DNA of 64,000 nt. Source: Euwallacea fornicatus. Lineage: Eukaryota; Arthropoda; Insecta; Coleoptera; Curculionidae. The position numbers and the translations under genes were made by a program. The notes beneath the pieces are model-generated. The model saw nothing but the letters and a program-made list of their open reading frames with translations, did no database searches and was not told the DNA's origin. Location of the stretch: contig NC_089574.1 of the NCBI RefSeq assembly GCF_040115645.1, positions 806,001-870,000 of the forward strand, in the 5' to 3' direction. This document shows, piece by piece, positions 48,575 to 60,821 of the stretch; within the stretch, counting starts at the first letter, position 1; each line of letters opens with the position of its first letter.

Positions 48575-50014
48575 ATGGACTTTATATGCGGAGGCCTGGC
48601 GGCTAGCGGCGCCTCTCTTTTCAGCAACCCCTTCGATGTCCTCAAAACAAGAATGCAGTTACAAGGTGAATTACAAGCAAAGGGGCAACACGCCGTCCAT
48701 TACAAAAACGCATTCCATGCCGGGTATGTGGTGGCCAAGAACGAAGGCATTAGAGGGCTTCAAAGGGGCCTGGGGGTAGCGATGACTCTGCACGGGGTTA
48801 GGAACTGTGTTCGATTAGGTAGTTTATTATTTTATAGTTCCAAAGTTGTTGTTCTCTTACTGTTTTGGACCTTTCAGGTTTGTATCAGACCTTAGAAAAT
48901 CACGGATTTCTCACCGACTCGTCAGGAAAGACAGTATTATACAAGAGTGCCATAGCTAGTGGAGTAGCCGGGGCCACAGGTGCTTTTTGCGGAAGTCCTT
49001 TATTTCTCATCAAAACACAGCTTCAATCGCAGGCAGCAGAACAGATAGCAGTCGGACATCAACACGGGCATAGAGGGACTATTAGTGCGATTAAGGATAT
49101 CTACTATAAACATGGGGTAAGTTTATGTACTATGTCTATATTTCATGAGCACCGTCACCAACAGACGTGAAGATATCACCTTGGTCCCACTTCGCTTTCA
49201 AGCCATCAGTATTTCTTCTTTTATTTGTATGGTCCCGTTCTATTTTCTTCTTAAACGGTTTTCCTGAAAATAGGTTTCCCGTCGATCCTGACGAATATTG
49301 TTCCCGGCTTATAATCCCGTCACCAGCAATGGTGGGTAGTGTGTGTTTCCACGTATCCCAGGAAGTTCAACTTGAAACCCTCCAAATTTCCTCTCTATGA
49401 CAAGATTCAACCTTTCCGTTTTTTTTTTTTTTGAAGACTCACGTATGCATTGATACGAGAAGTATAGTTTCTTCTTACAGTACGGATTGGTATCTTTCAG
49501 ATAAAAGGTTTATGGAGGGGCGTGACAGGTACAATAATCCGAGCCATGGCAGGTTCCTCTTCCCAACTCACCACTTTCGCAATATCAAAAGACAAACTCA
49601 AAGAGAACGTTTATTTACGAGATTCACCAATGCTTACATCGCTGGTCGCCAGTATTTTCAGTGGGTTCATACAAACTATTGTGATAAACCCATTCGATGT
49701 AGTTTCGACGAGACTTTACAATCAAGGTGTTATATTGGACAGTTCCACAACAGGAAAAACACTTAACTAGTTTGTTTTCAGGAGTCGACGCCAACGGAAA
49801 AGGGCTGTTTTACGCGGGGGTTATAGACTGTTTCCTAAAAATGCTAAGAACGGAGGGTTTCGCTGGATTTTATAAGGGAGTTGTAGCGAATTATATGCGA
49901 CTGGCCCCTCATTCGCTTTTCTGTTTACTGTTTTGGGATATACTTAAAGGTTTAAAAGTGCGGTACGTTGATGCAAGAGCGAAACGGTCATTGCTGATAG
50001 AGCAGAACCAGTAG
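48575..50014 (+). CDS. Mitochondrial carrier, SLC25A34/35-like (4 exons)
   Basis: Inner-membrane solute carrier; the SLC25A34/35 substrate is not firmly established. Exons: 48575-48818, 48878-49116, 49501-49726, 49782-50014. Phases agree, giving 313 residues, the usual size (about 300). Three repeats of about 100 residues carry the signature variants of this subfamily: NPFDVLKTRMQLQGEL, SPLFLIKTQLQSQAAEQIAV (Asp/Glu lost) and NPFDVVSTRLYNQ (Lys lost). GKGLFYAGVIDCFLKMLRTEG and YMRLAPHSLFCLLFWD close the protein. The start at MDFICGGLAASGA matches the family N-terminus and follows a possible acceptor (CTACTCCTAG, 48564). The third donor (GTGTTA) is weak but the join restores the family sequence. 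Confidence 0.93.
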
Positions 50015-51985
50015 CAGTTACTTCTGATGTTTAATGGTGGGTTGATGCTCACCTACGACTTATCATTTAGCATCCATCATCTATGACTTGATTACCCAAA
50101 ATAGAACACATCTATATTTTTATTAATTAATTTATTATTTATTAATTTAAATATTTCAAATGTATACTAAATAGGTACTTATATGTGATATATGTAGGTA
50201 CCTAATTACATAGATGTAGAGTTTCTTAAGCTAGTCCAGTTGCACCAAATAGGGTTCAGGTACACCCGATCATCATCGGAGCATCTCAGTTGTAAATTTC
50301 AAAAATTAAATTGACGATGGAGGATCTTATTTTCAGCAAATTGAATAGGAACATGGTTATAAAAATGCCTTGTTAAGGTAAAGTGTTGAAAATGTCTCAT
50401 AGTGTTTTATCTTAATAGAATATATAAGATAATAGATGCTTAAAAAAAACTTCAGAATACAAACAATGTCGCCTCAATTGGGGCTGAACATCTACATAGT
50501 GATGGCTGTTAACACATAAAAAGATAGAAAAAAATAGATGGGGATCTGGCTTTATCAAAATAGCTAACACCTGTAAATTTTTAGCACCAACAGAGACATT
50601 ATTTATATCCGTAAGCCTAGTAGTCGCCCCAAATTTAAAATGAGATAACATTATCATAAGTTGAATTTTTACAATTTATAATTGGGAAGTTTTATATGTA
50701 TGAAGGTTGGGAGAGAGAGGAGGAACCTTTGATACCCATAATGTGACAATAGACCGATTTTTTTATAACTTTCTATAGTAATCATATTTAACTACAAGAA
50801 AATTTCATATAAGTTAATTTAATCTTAAACAAATATTAAAAAATCGCAAGGACACATTGAAATACGAATTTCGAGTATAGCCAAAGATATGTGGAATTAT
50901 GCTGTGATTTCAACGATATAAATTATGATATTAAGGCCTCCATCACTCATTCAACAATCAGTGATATTATTGCTACTGTTAAGCAAATATTTAGTTTAAG
51001 GTTTATTTGTAAATAAATTATTTGAAATACTTAGTAGTTGATTTTTGACCACCGTTTTTGTTATCTAGGTGCTCTTTAATTCTTTTAATAATACTTCCCA
51101 AGTAAGGTGTGTTGGAAGAAACGACATTTCCTGAAAATAGGACTTGGAAAGAATAATAGCTCCAGGACGAGTAGAAATTATTGACCAATTTTCTAAGCTT
51201 TCGATATACCCTACTTCTTTTGCAGATCCGCGTAGAAACCCCTATTTTAGATTGATCTAATATTTTTAGGCAGTCACACAATCCAAACATGTAAAAGTAT
51301 ACGGGGTGTTTAATTTAAAACAAAAAAGGTGCTAAATACTTTTAGTCTACCTGGAAGTGCCATTAGTTGAATGGTCTCTAGCGTGTTTACTCCCGTATCT
51401 TCTATATGGCCGTATGCCGAGCTTACATAGAAACGTTTAATTAAGTGCTTCTGCATGCATCCTGTTCCCGGTTTCATGGCACGAGAAAGACCTACAGCCT
51501 TACCTTACTCTAATTTCTCACTTATTTTATTTATTTATTGCTCTAAATTATTTGCATTTACAGCTAAACAGTGCCCCAAAAGAACACTTAGCGGTCGATC
51601 AAAATACAATTTGTTACACTCGATAAATGATGCACATCTTTACACAGAAACCTTAGTTGAACGATTCACAAACCTTGAGTTGCAGTAATCGCACTACCGA
51701 CAACATTCTTTATAAACCGCTATATTTTCCTTAAAATAATTCCATAAATAAATATTAATTAAATCTTATTCAATTAAGATAAATAATTTATAATAAATAT
51801 TACTAGTACAAGTTGGTCACCAAAATATGAAGACGATAATAAAGAGTAACTAGGTATTTTACACTTCTAATTAATCTATAACAAATTGGTAATATTTTTG
51901 GTGCCTCTAAGCCGGAAGCCGGGGCACAAGGAAGATCATTCGTGGCCTTTGTTAATGTCCACCGCAGTTATAGGCGAAACTTTGA
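50015..51985. other. Intergenic, no gene recognised
   Basis: AT-rich sequence after the carrier stop codon, which must include its 3'UTR. A 90-codon minus-strand frame at 51018-51290 is lysine/arginine-rich but shows no family I recognise. A TATACGGGGTGTTTAA string at 51299 resembles small-transposon ends. Confidence 0.4.
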
Positions 51986-53290
51986 GAAGTAATTGCAATA
52001 AGCCCTCGGCTTATGTGTTCGGAAAATACAAATATATTTCTGTGTTTTGATAAGGCGGCAAAGCCTTCGGGGTCTATTTTGTCATAGGTACCACAATGAA
52101 GGCCAACGAATTAGTTTTTCAGTTTACTTAAACTTTATCTGAAAGATCATTTAATTTTCGTGGAAACCAAGAGAGTTTACACGTAAACACCGTGTTTCAA
52201 AAAGCTTGTGCCAAATTTAAGATTGGGGGAGTTGGCATGTTGAACCTTTATTATATCTTTATTAAAAATGAATTAAATATCTAAGTCTTTTGAACACAAA
52301 TGACTCTGGAGCCAAAATAGTTCAGTTTTTACTGTTTTTTTTTTTATACAATAACCTTAAGTTTGATACAACTTGTTCGGGACACCCTGTACTGTGTAAT
52401 GTTTAACTCTTAACGTGGAGCTTCAAGGATGATCAAATGCGATATGATATCGAACGAAATGATTGTTCGCTATCTTGGTGTTTCAGGGCCACCGCATTTA
52501 TGCTTGAAAAGTTATGACGCAGTTCTATTGAACCAAGGTTTTTTTCATACAAATTGGCGCCGCATGCTTATAGCAAAAAGGACCCCAGGTCCAGATCACT
52601 GTCGATAAAAAGTAAATGGTTTAATCATCGTCCTACGTTCACGATTCGTTACTTACTATGCGTTTTTTTTATGATCACCTAGTATATTAGTTCGAAGGAA
52701 ACAGTTTTCTTACCTTTTTTTATTTTAAGTATTTGTTGATGTAGATAGTAGACAAAGTTTACACAACTTAATTGAGTTTTACAGAGTAATCAAAGCAACA
52801 ATGCTGAAAGAGTGAAACCCGTTGGTCACTTACTGCTGCTATTCAAGGAGCCAGTGACAGATACCTGACATTGACAAAAACTACAAGTGCAAATGATCTT
52901 TACGTCACAACTGCTACAATAGAAAGTAAACATTGAAATTGTTTATCAAGTTTATTTTGTAATTAGACACCTTTAGTTTAAAAAAAGGATTATCAATGAG
53001 TAACCGAATATCGCCCATTGGCTCTACATATAAACAAATTGCGGGTATCAAATCAATAAATTTTCTTATATGAAGTGGTGTTAGGATGTGAGTAACTAAT
53101 GAATAACCTCCAACCAAATAGTGGCTGCTCCCAAAGCAGGAACATTTTTTATCCAAAGGTAATTAGACGATTCACAAAAGCTTTATCAACTCTAAGATCT
53201 CCCTAAAACGGCACTACAAAACGATCATCTTGTTTCAGGACCCACCGATATTCTTTTTTATAATGAGATTTAACAACAAAATAGCCATGC
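51986..53290 (+). repeat. Parent copy of the duplicated 5' region (C5-epimerase promoter/5'UTR)
   Basis: Same order as the copy at 47505-48450. Exon-like sequence ends ATCCAAAG|GTAATTAG (53158), then come an 80-bp intron and the acceptor CTTGTTTCAG (53238), followed by the coding exon with an intact ATG at 53263. This copy is longer because of about 400 extra bases between 52,180 and 52,670, half of which is a MITE (52185-52391). The promoter of the epimerase gene should lie in or just before this block. Confidence 0.85.
52185..52391. mobile_element. Small MITE inside the epimerase 5' region
   Basis: The left end ACACCGTGTTTCAAAAAGCT, continuing TTGTGCCAAATTTAAG, pairs with the inverse of the right end (TACAGGGTGTCCCGAACAAG, then TTGTATCAAACTTAAG). 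That gives about 40 bp of imperfect TIR around a 207-bp unit. It is absent at the matching place of the 47.5-kb duplicate, so it inserted after the duplication or was lost there. Confidence 0.65.
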
Positions 53291-55872
53291 TCTTTTTAAT
53301 TTCCTTTACATTGTTTGCAATTGTCGTCCTTTATTCCATGTGCAATACTCAGGCCTCAAATTTGCAAACTCCCAGAGATCAAAGCTTTAATATGCTTGAA
53401 CTGCAGAGTGTTGTGGATATACACTGTGATATTAATGGCGAATATTCCATTGGGTGCAAGAAGGATGGTCAAGAAGTGTATGTTCCTGTGACCTTCTTGA
53501 AGAAATATTTTGAAATATATGGTGAACTGAGCAGTGACAATAGGTTCGAGTGGTCGCATAGCTATAGCAAGGTCTATCACCCAAAAACTAACTATGACCC
53601 TCGAGGTGTTTATATGTACTTTGAAAATTATAATGTTGAAGTGAGGGAAAGGGTGAAATGTGTGAGTGCAATGGATGGAGTGCCAGTTTCTACCCAATGG
53701 GAGAGTCAAGGCTATTATTACCCAACGCAAATTGCTCAGTTTGGTCTGTCACACTATTCCAAGAACTTAACAGAGCCTGAGCCTAGAATCAAAGTTATCG
53801 AGGACGCAGATGAAATATTGGCGCAATGGTAACTATGGTAGTATTCTATTTAGCCACTCACATTGAAGGGTTTTTAGGGATATACCAGAATCAGCAAATT
53901 TGCAAAGAGTTTTTATCCAGGGGGCTAAAACTAAAGTCTTAGACTTCAAAACTAGTGAGAATTATAATGAAGGGATCCACTTGAAACTGGATCATGTTTT
54001 AAGTTTTGTTTTAAAAGTTGATTTATTATTGAATGGTAATAGTAGTTTCACTGTTGCTTTACAAAATAGGGAAAATAAGGAAGTGTTTTTTCTTCACTAC
54101 ATTGTTAGCGATATTCTCATTACAACTGAGGTAAAGTTTTCTTGCAATTTCAGCCAATAATGTATTAAAGTTTCTCTCTGAACAGGGTAGTAACATTTAT
54201 CATGGTGTTGGGCTAATATCTGAGTGGAAAAGATTAACAAGGGATTTAATTGTGGATTTACAAAAGGGATTAAATTATCTGACTAAAGAGAAGTTGAGGC
54301 ATAAAGTGCCAAAGTCAAAATTAAAAGTTTTGGGTATCACATTAAGGTAAATGAGGGAATAATATTAATGTTGTCTCGTTTTTAAAATATATTTGTTTTT
54401 ATAGAGGATCTGGTTCATTAGACAACGTAACGATCTCGTCTTGTGAACATATGCAACAATTTTACGATGCTGCAGAATGGTTTGTTAAGAACCAGGATTT
54501 TGAATCTGGAGGTTGGCCTATTCCTGTAAAAAGAAAAATAGCTGCAGATTTTGTAGTATTAGAGCCTGGTAAGTTGAATGTTGTGAGGCAGTATCAAGTA
54601 TTCTATATCTGCGAATTAATTCAGCATTTAACATTACAGTATTTTGGACCTCAATTGTTATTTTAAAAATCATACACAAAGACATTAATATTGTATGTTC
54701 AAAAAGGGAAAACTATATTACTGTATATTATTGTTATTTAGGTTGGTATTCCAGTATGGGGCAGGGTCATGCAATATCAGTTCTAGCGAGAGCATTTCAT
54801 CACTCAGGTGGAGATCAACGCTATCTGAATACTGCTCTTAATGGATTAAAACCGTTTAGGTAATAAAATAACTCACACCGTTTAGGTGTTTCGACACTAA
54901 CATAACTTTTGTTTCATTAAAAGGCCAATGATCTGAATTAATCACAACTGTACCTTGACACTAAGACTAAATATTTATGTATTCTTTTACTAATATTCTT
55001 CAGGAAATTATTTTCTTTATAAAGTTATCTATATATTAGTTAAAATCAGGTTTCATAAACTCTTGGTAACTTTGTCATCACGATAATTTCTAAAGAAACT
55101 ACGAAATCAGAGTAGAGCATTGGTCAATTTCTCAATTTCTGTATTAATTATCTTATAGTGAAAGTTATTAAAAAACATGACATGTGCACTAGTAAAAGTG
55201 TTGCTGCACGGTATGCTTTATGGGATTTTTGAATAGTACAAAAGTCTTTATTTCAGAGTTCCAGCCGCGGATGGCGGCGTTTTAGCCACTTTCCTTAATA
55301 AGTATCACTGGTACGAGGAGTACCCCACTCAACCAGCCTCGTTCGTACTCAATGGCTTTATATTTTCCTTGTTGGGCCTATATGATCTACTGAGTATTGC
55401 TCCGGTAGGGCAAGCCCAGGTATGTCAATTGATTCAGAAATAAAGTATAAGTTGGGTAGTAGCCACAAAATAAGTCGCTTTCGTAGCAAGGAAATATTTA
55501 ATAATTTTCTTTTTCGCAAAACATGAACTTCCTGTTGTGGTCGTGATTTATAGCGGTATTCGCCTAAAAGTTGTATGAAAAATGTTGACAACATTCCTTA
55601 AACTTTCATTCCAGGAAGCCGAATTTCTCTACAACCAGGGTATAACCACCCTAAAGAATATGCTACCGCTCTTCGACATGGGTAGCATGACATCCTACGA
55701 CTTGCGTCATTTCACGTTGGGCATCGCGCCCAATTTGGCCCGGTGGGACTACCACGCTACTCACGTTAATCAGCTGCTACTCCTTGCCACTATCGAAGAC
55801 GACCCCATTTTTCGTAAGACCGCTGATCGCTGGATTGGTTACATGAACGGTAAGCGAGCGGATCACAATTAG
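53263..55872 (+). CDS. Glce: D-glucuronyl C5-epimerase, heparan sulfate modification (7 exons)
   Basis: Golgi enzyme turning D-glucuronate into L-iduronate in heparan sulfate/heparosan. Exons: 53263-53828, 53878-54130, 54186-54346, 54405-54568, 54742-54859, 55257-55419, 55615-55872. Phases agree, giving 560 residues (human GLCE has 617). Type II topology: a short cytosolic N-terminus, then a membrane anchor at about 8-27 (AMLFLISFTLFAIVVLYSMC). The catalytic residues reported for vertebrate enzymes are present: E442-Y443 in WYEEYPTQP, Y503 in SYDLRH and Y521 in RWDYHATHVNQL. The C-terminus GKRADHN matches the family's conserved K/S-R-A-K-H-N end, so the gene is complete. The fly orthologue is Hsepi. 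The start is the first ATG after the acceptor at 53238. Confidence 0.95.
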
Positions 55873-58374
55873 CAAGTGTTCCGATGTTGCTCTGTGTGAT
55901 AAAATCATTGTGTTGCCCTGATGTCGAGGGCGAAATGTTGTTGAAAGTTGTAGGGGTCGTCCAAACCCTTGGAGGTTGTTTATATCGACGAGACATATCG
56001 GATTTTTGCTTTCGTTCACATAATAGGAATGAAGCGTTCTGGAAATAATGAAATAGACTGCAATCTCTATCCCATTATCTGACACAATCTTATTAATCTT
56101 TATTTTGCATTTTCACGATTCTGGAAATAATTAGTTAAGGATTTTGTTTCATTGAATAGTTCATCACCGCAGTTGGTTGTTATTAAGCTGTTCCGTTATT
56201 TCTGAACTGACGTGCGTTTACTACAGAGTTTTAAAGAGTTATTGTTCGTAAGTTACCAACCCAACAAATGAAGTCTAACGGTTTATTGTCTACAGAAACT
56301 ATTCTAATTTCTACGATTAAATGTTTTCGATTCGGTGTTATTAGCGTTATGAGCGAAACTAGGGCAATATATTTCGTTTTTATTAGAGATTTACTGATAC
56401 ATTCCATTGTTTTCTATCGAAAAACCACGAACGATTGTTTGCAAATTTTTACAGGGTGGTTCATTACAAAATATCCATACGTTCCTAAGTTGTGCAACTT
56501 TTAAACAAAAAAAAAGATGTTTGAACATGAGTCGGAAAACGCTTGCCATGTGTACTTTTTGTTACCTACTTGTAACATTTCTAGAGACTAGATTTCTCCA
56601 TATCGAAGATTTCTGGCCTCTATTCAAACTTATTTACTGGTCAAAAATGGATAACACCTTGGATTGACTGCAAACATGGATTGTTGTTAAGTTTTATTGT
56701 CAGCAGTGATTTAAAGGGCTTTCGACTGTGTTTGATGTGTAATTAGGTAATGCAGAACTCAGTGAAGAAGGAACTCTATTACAATAATCTTGTTTGTCTA
56801 TATATATTTTTTATTTTCTAGTAAACTTGTGTAGTAGCATGAATCGTAATCTAGTAGAATTGCGTCAGAAATTCTCGTTTAATTCTCAAAAAGACCGACA
56901 TCCTAACCAATTAATTTCAGTGTTTAGTATGTACTTGAACACACCCAATCAAAATCGGTAAACTTTGTTTCTAATTCCTGTAGTTTGCTCCCGAAATTGT
57001 CTTCCTCATTATTTTCACGTCAATTGCATGGTAACATATAAATCAATTACCGAAAGTCCTTCAAATCATTCTCCATTTTATTTTATCGATATTAATACCT
57101 GTTTTTTTTTTATTAATTAATTTATATTTCTCCATCCATTCGACTGTATACAGGGTGATTAAATAGTGTGCTGCAAAACATTTAAATGAAAAAGATATAT
57201 GAGTTTCCCCCGACCGCCGTCGTAGCTTGAGTACGAATTCGCGGCTTGTCGAAATGTTTAGTCGATGCTTGTATAGTAAATAAATCAATAATATAAACGA
57301 ACATATCTGCAAACACGACTATGTGTTATAATGACTCCTTCTTGAAGACTGAAACCCAACAAATTTTCCACTGTCGTCGTTTAAGATTAGTTGCCCTCAC
57401 TCACTCATCATACGGACCAACTATCTTTGTTCTCCCAAGCAGAGTAGAACCTCTAATAGCTGTAGAATTCTAAAAGAAAATTCGTAGTGGTTTCGTTTAT
57501 TGGAGCGTATTACTTGAGGTCAGAGTATGTGAATTGTGGTCTACCAGTGAAATGGGAAAATACTAAAAGTTATAATTAATTTATAATCAATTTTTGCCTG
57601 TTAATAGTATATCAGGTACAAAAGAGAAAGTACCGGAGTAGCCATGTTCAGAGTGTTCTAAATTTGACTTTCAACATGGGAATCTTGCAAACCGTAAGAC
57701 GCCAGTTGGTGAAATGGAGTAGATCCGAGGTTTCACTTACAAACTCTGTATATTTTATACATCTTTAGATTTGTATGATTATACGATCGCTTTATTTGTG
57801 CCCCTCTGCAATGGACACTTTCAATTCTTTATTTTTAAATTAAAAATCAGTTTCGTTAATGCCAGAGATAATAAATTGTCTACATCTATGGTTAGATTAG
57901 TTCAGCACTTAATATAGCCCTTCTACATGTTTGTCACATTTAAGTAATGAGTAATAATATGAATTAATTACTTTTCATTAAAAGCAAACGAGACATTTAA
58001 TACGCCGATGACAAATTCTCGGTAATCAAAGGCTATGTTATTGCAGGCAGTTGTATAAAACAGAGACAGTTTAGGTTCGAAAATCACACAAAATAATAAC
58101 TTAAATTGATTATAAATAAAAATGCGATAATGTACAGATAAAATACCTAAAGAAACTTTTACTTTTTCTATAGGTACATTATCAAATCTGGCGATATTGG
58201 TGAAAATTTGTGATTGACGTTTAAATATGCTTTTAGGTTTAGTCCTACTTTTAGATTTATTCTAAGTCATCTGAACGGAGCTCTACCTCACTGAGTCACT
58301 TTCTACGTGAGCTTAAAAAAATTAAAGTTTACTACTCAAAAATTGAAGTTATTGAAAACTTACTTGTGAGCATA
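55873..58374. other. Intergenic, no gene recognised
   Basis: Follows the epimerase stop and must include its 3'UTR. TACAGGGTGGTTCATTAC (about 56,451) and TACAGGGTGATTAAATAG (57,151) look like ends of small DNA transposons, but partners were not identified. No coding exons. Confidence 0.4.
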
Positions 58375-58872
58375 TACACGGTGTATCTGTAATAAATACA
58401 TAAGTTTAAGCTAGTGCACGTAGCAAAAATTTCTCTTAAAACTTTCTATCTCCCCTCGTTATTAAGTTAAAATGAAAAATTGTTTTAAACAAAATTCACT
58501 GCCTGGCAAGGATCTATTTACCTGAACGATGAACACATAACGTGCATAATATGATCAGTTGCAAAGAAGGTTGGCAGATTTTTGTACTAGACGACTTACA
58601 TATATTTTATTTGTGGCTTGACCGGCATTCTCGTTTTCGTAGAAATAGAAAAGAATCGAATGGCGAAAATGTGAACCGACTTCCAATAAACGCAAATAAA
58701 GTAAATTGATGCAGAATACCTACACTTAGTGAGTAAAGTCACTTTTAGAAAATACATCACTTCAAATAATCATGACAGTTAAGTAAGCTCTAAATGCTAA
58801 TCATTGACACGTTTTGGAAATAATGAGCGGCTTTAATCAACCTAATGTTATTTATTTTTGATACGCCCTGTA
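58375..58872. mobile_element. MITE, about 500 bp
   Basis: The left end TACACGGTGTATCTGTAATA, continuing AATACATAAG, pairs with the inverse of the right end (TACAGGGCGTATCAAAAATA, then AATAACATTAG). That is about 30 bp of imperfect TIR. No coding content. Confidence 0.5.
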
Positions 58873-59064
58873 TTTAATGTCTTTTAACACAACAACTTGG
58901 CATTGAGCCCCCCAGAACGGTTTTACTCAGCGGAATTTTCTCAAACCGATGTATGACTTTTTCAAGTCTTTCGATTTCACTGGTAGACTCATTATAGCAT
59001 GTTATTGCTGCACATGTTTGTGACAAGAAAGTAAAGTCGCCATTGATAATCATAGTATTCAGCT

Positions 59065-59500
59065 GGTAATAGGCATCACCAGTTCAAGTGGAAATATAGG
59101 AATTGTGTAAGTGGGAGAAGGATCGTACAAGGTTTAATGTGCCTTGATAAAGACCAACGAAGTGGGTGGAGACACTGGCGGCCGAAACGGGCGGAGTCAG
59201 TCTAGTATTTTGTCAGATCTCGCCCCGTTTCAGATTGTTTACTAATATAAGTTCCAGCGATTGATCAATATTTTTTTTTTATCTATTTGCATTGCTGCTT
59301 TTTATTCTGATATTTTCTGAAATTTCCATTGTCGTCAATGCAACGAAATCGATACTAATTTCAACATCGAAACCGGAAACTCCCTCCGAACTGATTTCGC
59401 CCACTTTGTTGGTCTTTGTCGCAGGCATATGAAACCTTGTGTGGTCTTTCTCGCACTTGCATCAACCTTGTGTTTTCACTTTAATTGGTGCCACCTGTAT
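59065..59500. mobile_element. MITE family 'ATACAGGTATCAC', copy C
   Basis: Left block GGCATCACCAGTTCAAGTGG, then GTGGGAGAAGGATCGTACAA. The right end holds the inverse (CTTTCTCGCACTTGCATCAA ... ATTGGTGCCACCTGTAT). This copy shows best that the family has TIRs of roughly 70 bp. The interior shares ordered blocks with copies A and B. Confidence 0.82.
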
Positions 59501-60180
59501 TTCAGCATTATTAGCCCGATTGAAAACGCATTAATGGGCGTATTTTCCCATAAAAGCAAAACCTAGGAGATAAGTATTGACTATTACGTCGCAGGCTTTC
59601 ATTTTGATGAATTTATGCAGTCAAAGGGATAATGGTGCGACAGTCGATGCTTATTTCGTAGACCACTCTTATTTCTATTCTGTTGGCACGCTGCTGTATT
59701 GTGATTTTCCAAATTAAATACATAAACGCTTGACAATGTTTTTCCTATACCTATGTATGTATATGATGTAAAATTATCCCAAAAAAGAAACACACTGAGA
59801 GTCAATAATAATCTTAGTAATCATATATAATATAGTGAGTTAAGTTGACTTGTAAATTTGGCTAAGTAAGCAGGTTTTCTTGAGTGATTCGGGTGGTGGC
59901 GGCGTTTCAAGTTGTTATAAGCGTTACGCTCGGTTCTAGGCGAAACGTAGGATAGCTTAAAGTACAAGTTAGACATGGTATTATCAATAAATATGATATT
60001 TTTACACTCGCGATCAGTGGGATTTGTTCTAGTCACATTCACAATGTTCAGTAAGCTGGGCAATACCTAAATTCAAAAGTCTATTCTTGAATAAGCATAA
60101 AATACCTCGTGTGGATAACCGAGCAAAGGAAGATTTCCACGATAAGTTTAAAGTTTTAGCATAATTATTAATATTAATAT

Positions 60181-60821
60181 AGGGTTTTTCAATAAGGACA
60201 CTCGATATTTACCTGTTAATAAAACAAGTTGTGTGTAAGATATTCAGTCAGTATTTTTTTTATTTGAATAAACATTTTATAGCATTAAATGTGGAGCATA
60301 ACGTCGTTCAAGGGTCTGAAACGGCTTTGGTGGTATATCTTCGAAAAGTCCAATTTTCGATGACCTTGTCTCATAAATCTGTATGAATTTACTGGAATAC
60401 ATTTGTAACGTTGGCTTTGAAGGCATTAATTGCGGTTTATCCTTAAAAACCTGCGATTTAAAATAGCCCCGAAAGAAAGAAGTCTAAAAGCGTTAAATCG
60501 CACGATTTCTGTGGTCTGTTATTGTCGCCGACCCTTGAGGCAACCAAGCCCTCAAATCGCCGGTGCAGAACGTCCATCGTGACCTGCATGGTGGGGCACG
60601 GAACGCGGTCCCGTTGGAACTACATGTCGTTAGTGTCCGTATTATCTACTTTAGGCCATAAGAAATTAGTTTTTTTGCCCATGTTGTTCAATGCTATAAC
60701 CGTCCATGGTGATTTGCTATAATACACCACTGAAAAATGTACAACAAATTTAATCAATGTTGGTATAATAACGTGTCCGCTATAACTTGAAAAATTTCGA
60801 GCGACCCTATTGAAACACCCT
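60181..60821 (-). mobile_element. Decayed mariner/IS630-type transposon with TIRs
   Basis: The left end AGGGTTTTTCAATAAGGACA, continuing CTCGATATTT, pairs with the inverse of the right end (AGGGTGTTTCAATAGGGTCG, then CTCGAAATTTTTC). The minus strand encodes the C-terminal half of a DDE_3 transposase: TMDVLHRRFEGLVASR, GDNNRPQKSCDLTLLDFF, then the tail with DKVIENW. Stops interrupt it and the N-terminal half is missing, so it is a deleted, inactive copy of about 640 bp. Confidence 0.85.

Noticed and set aside
51018..51290. 90-codon basic minus-strand open frame
   Set aside because: No recognisable domain, no start or splice context; may be transposon debris but cannot be supported.
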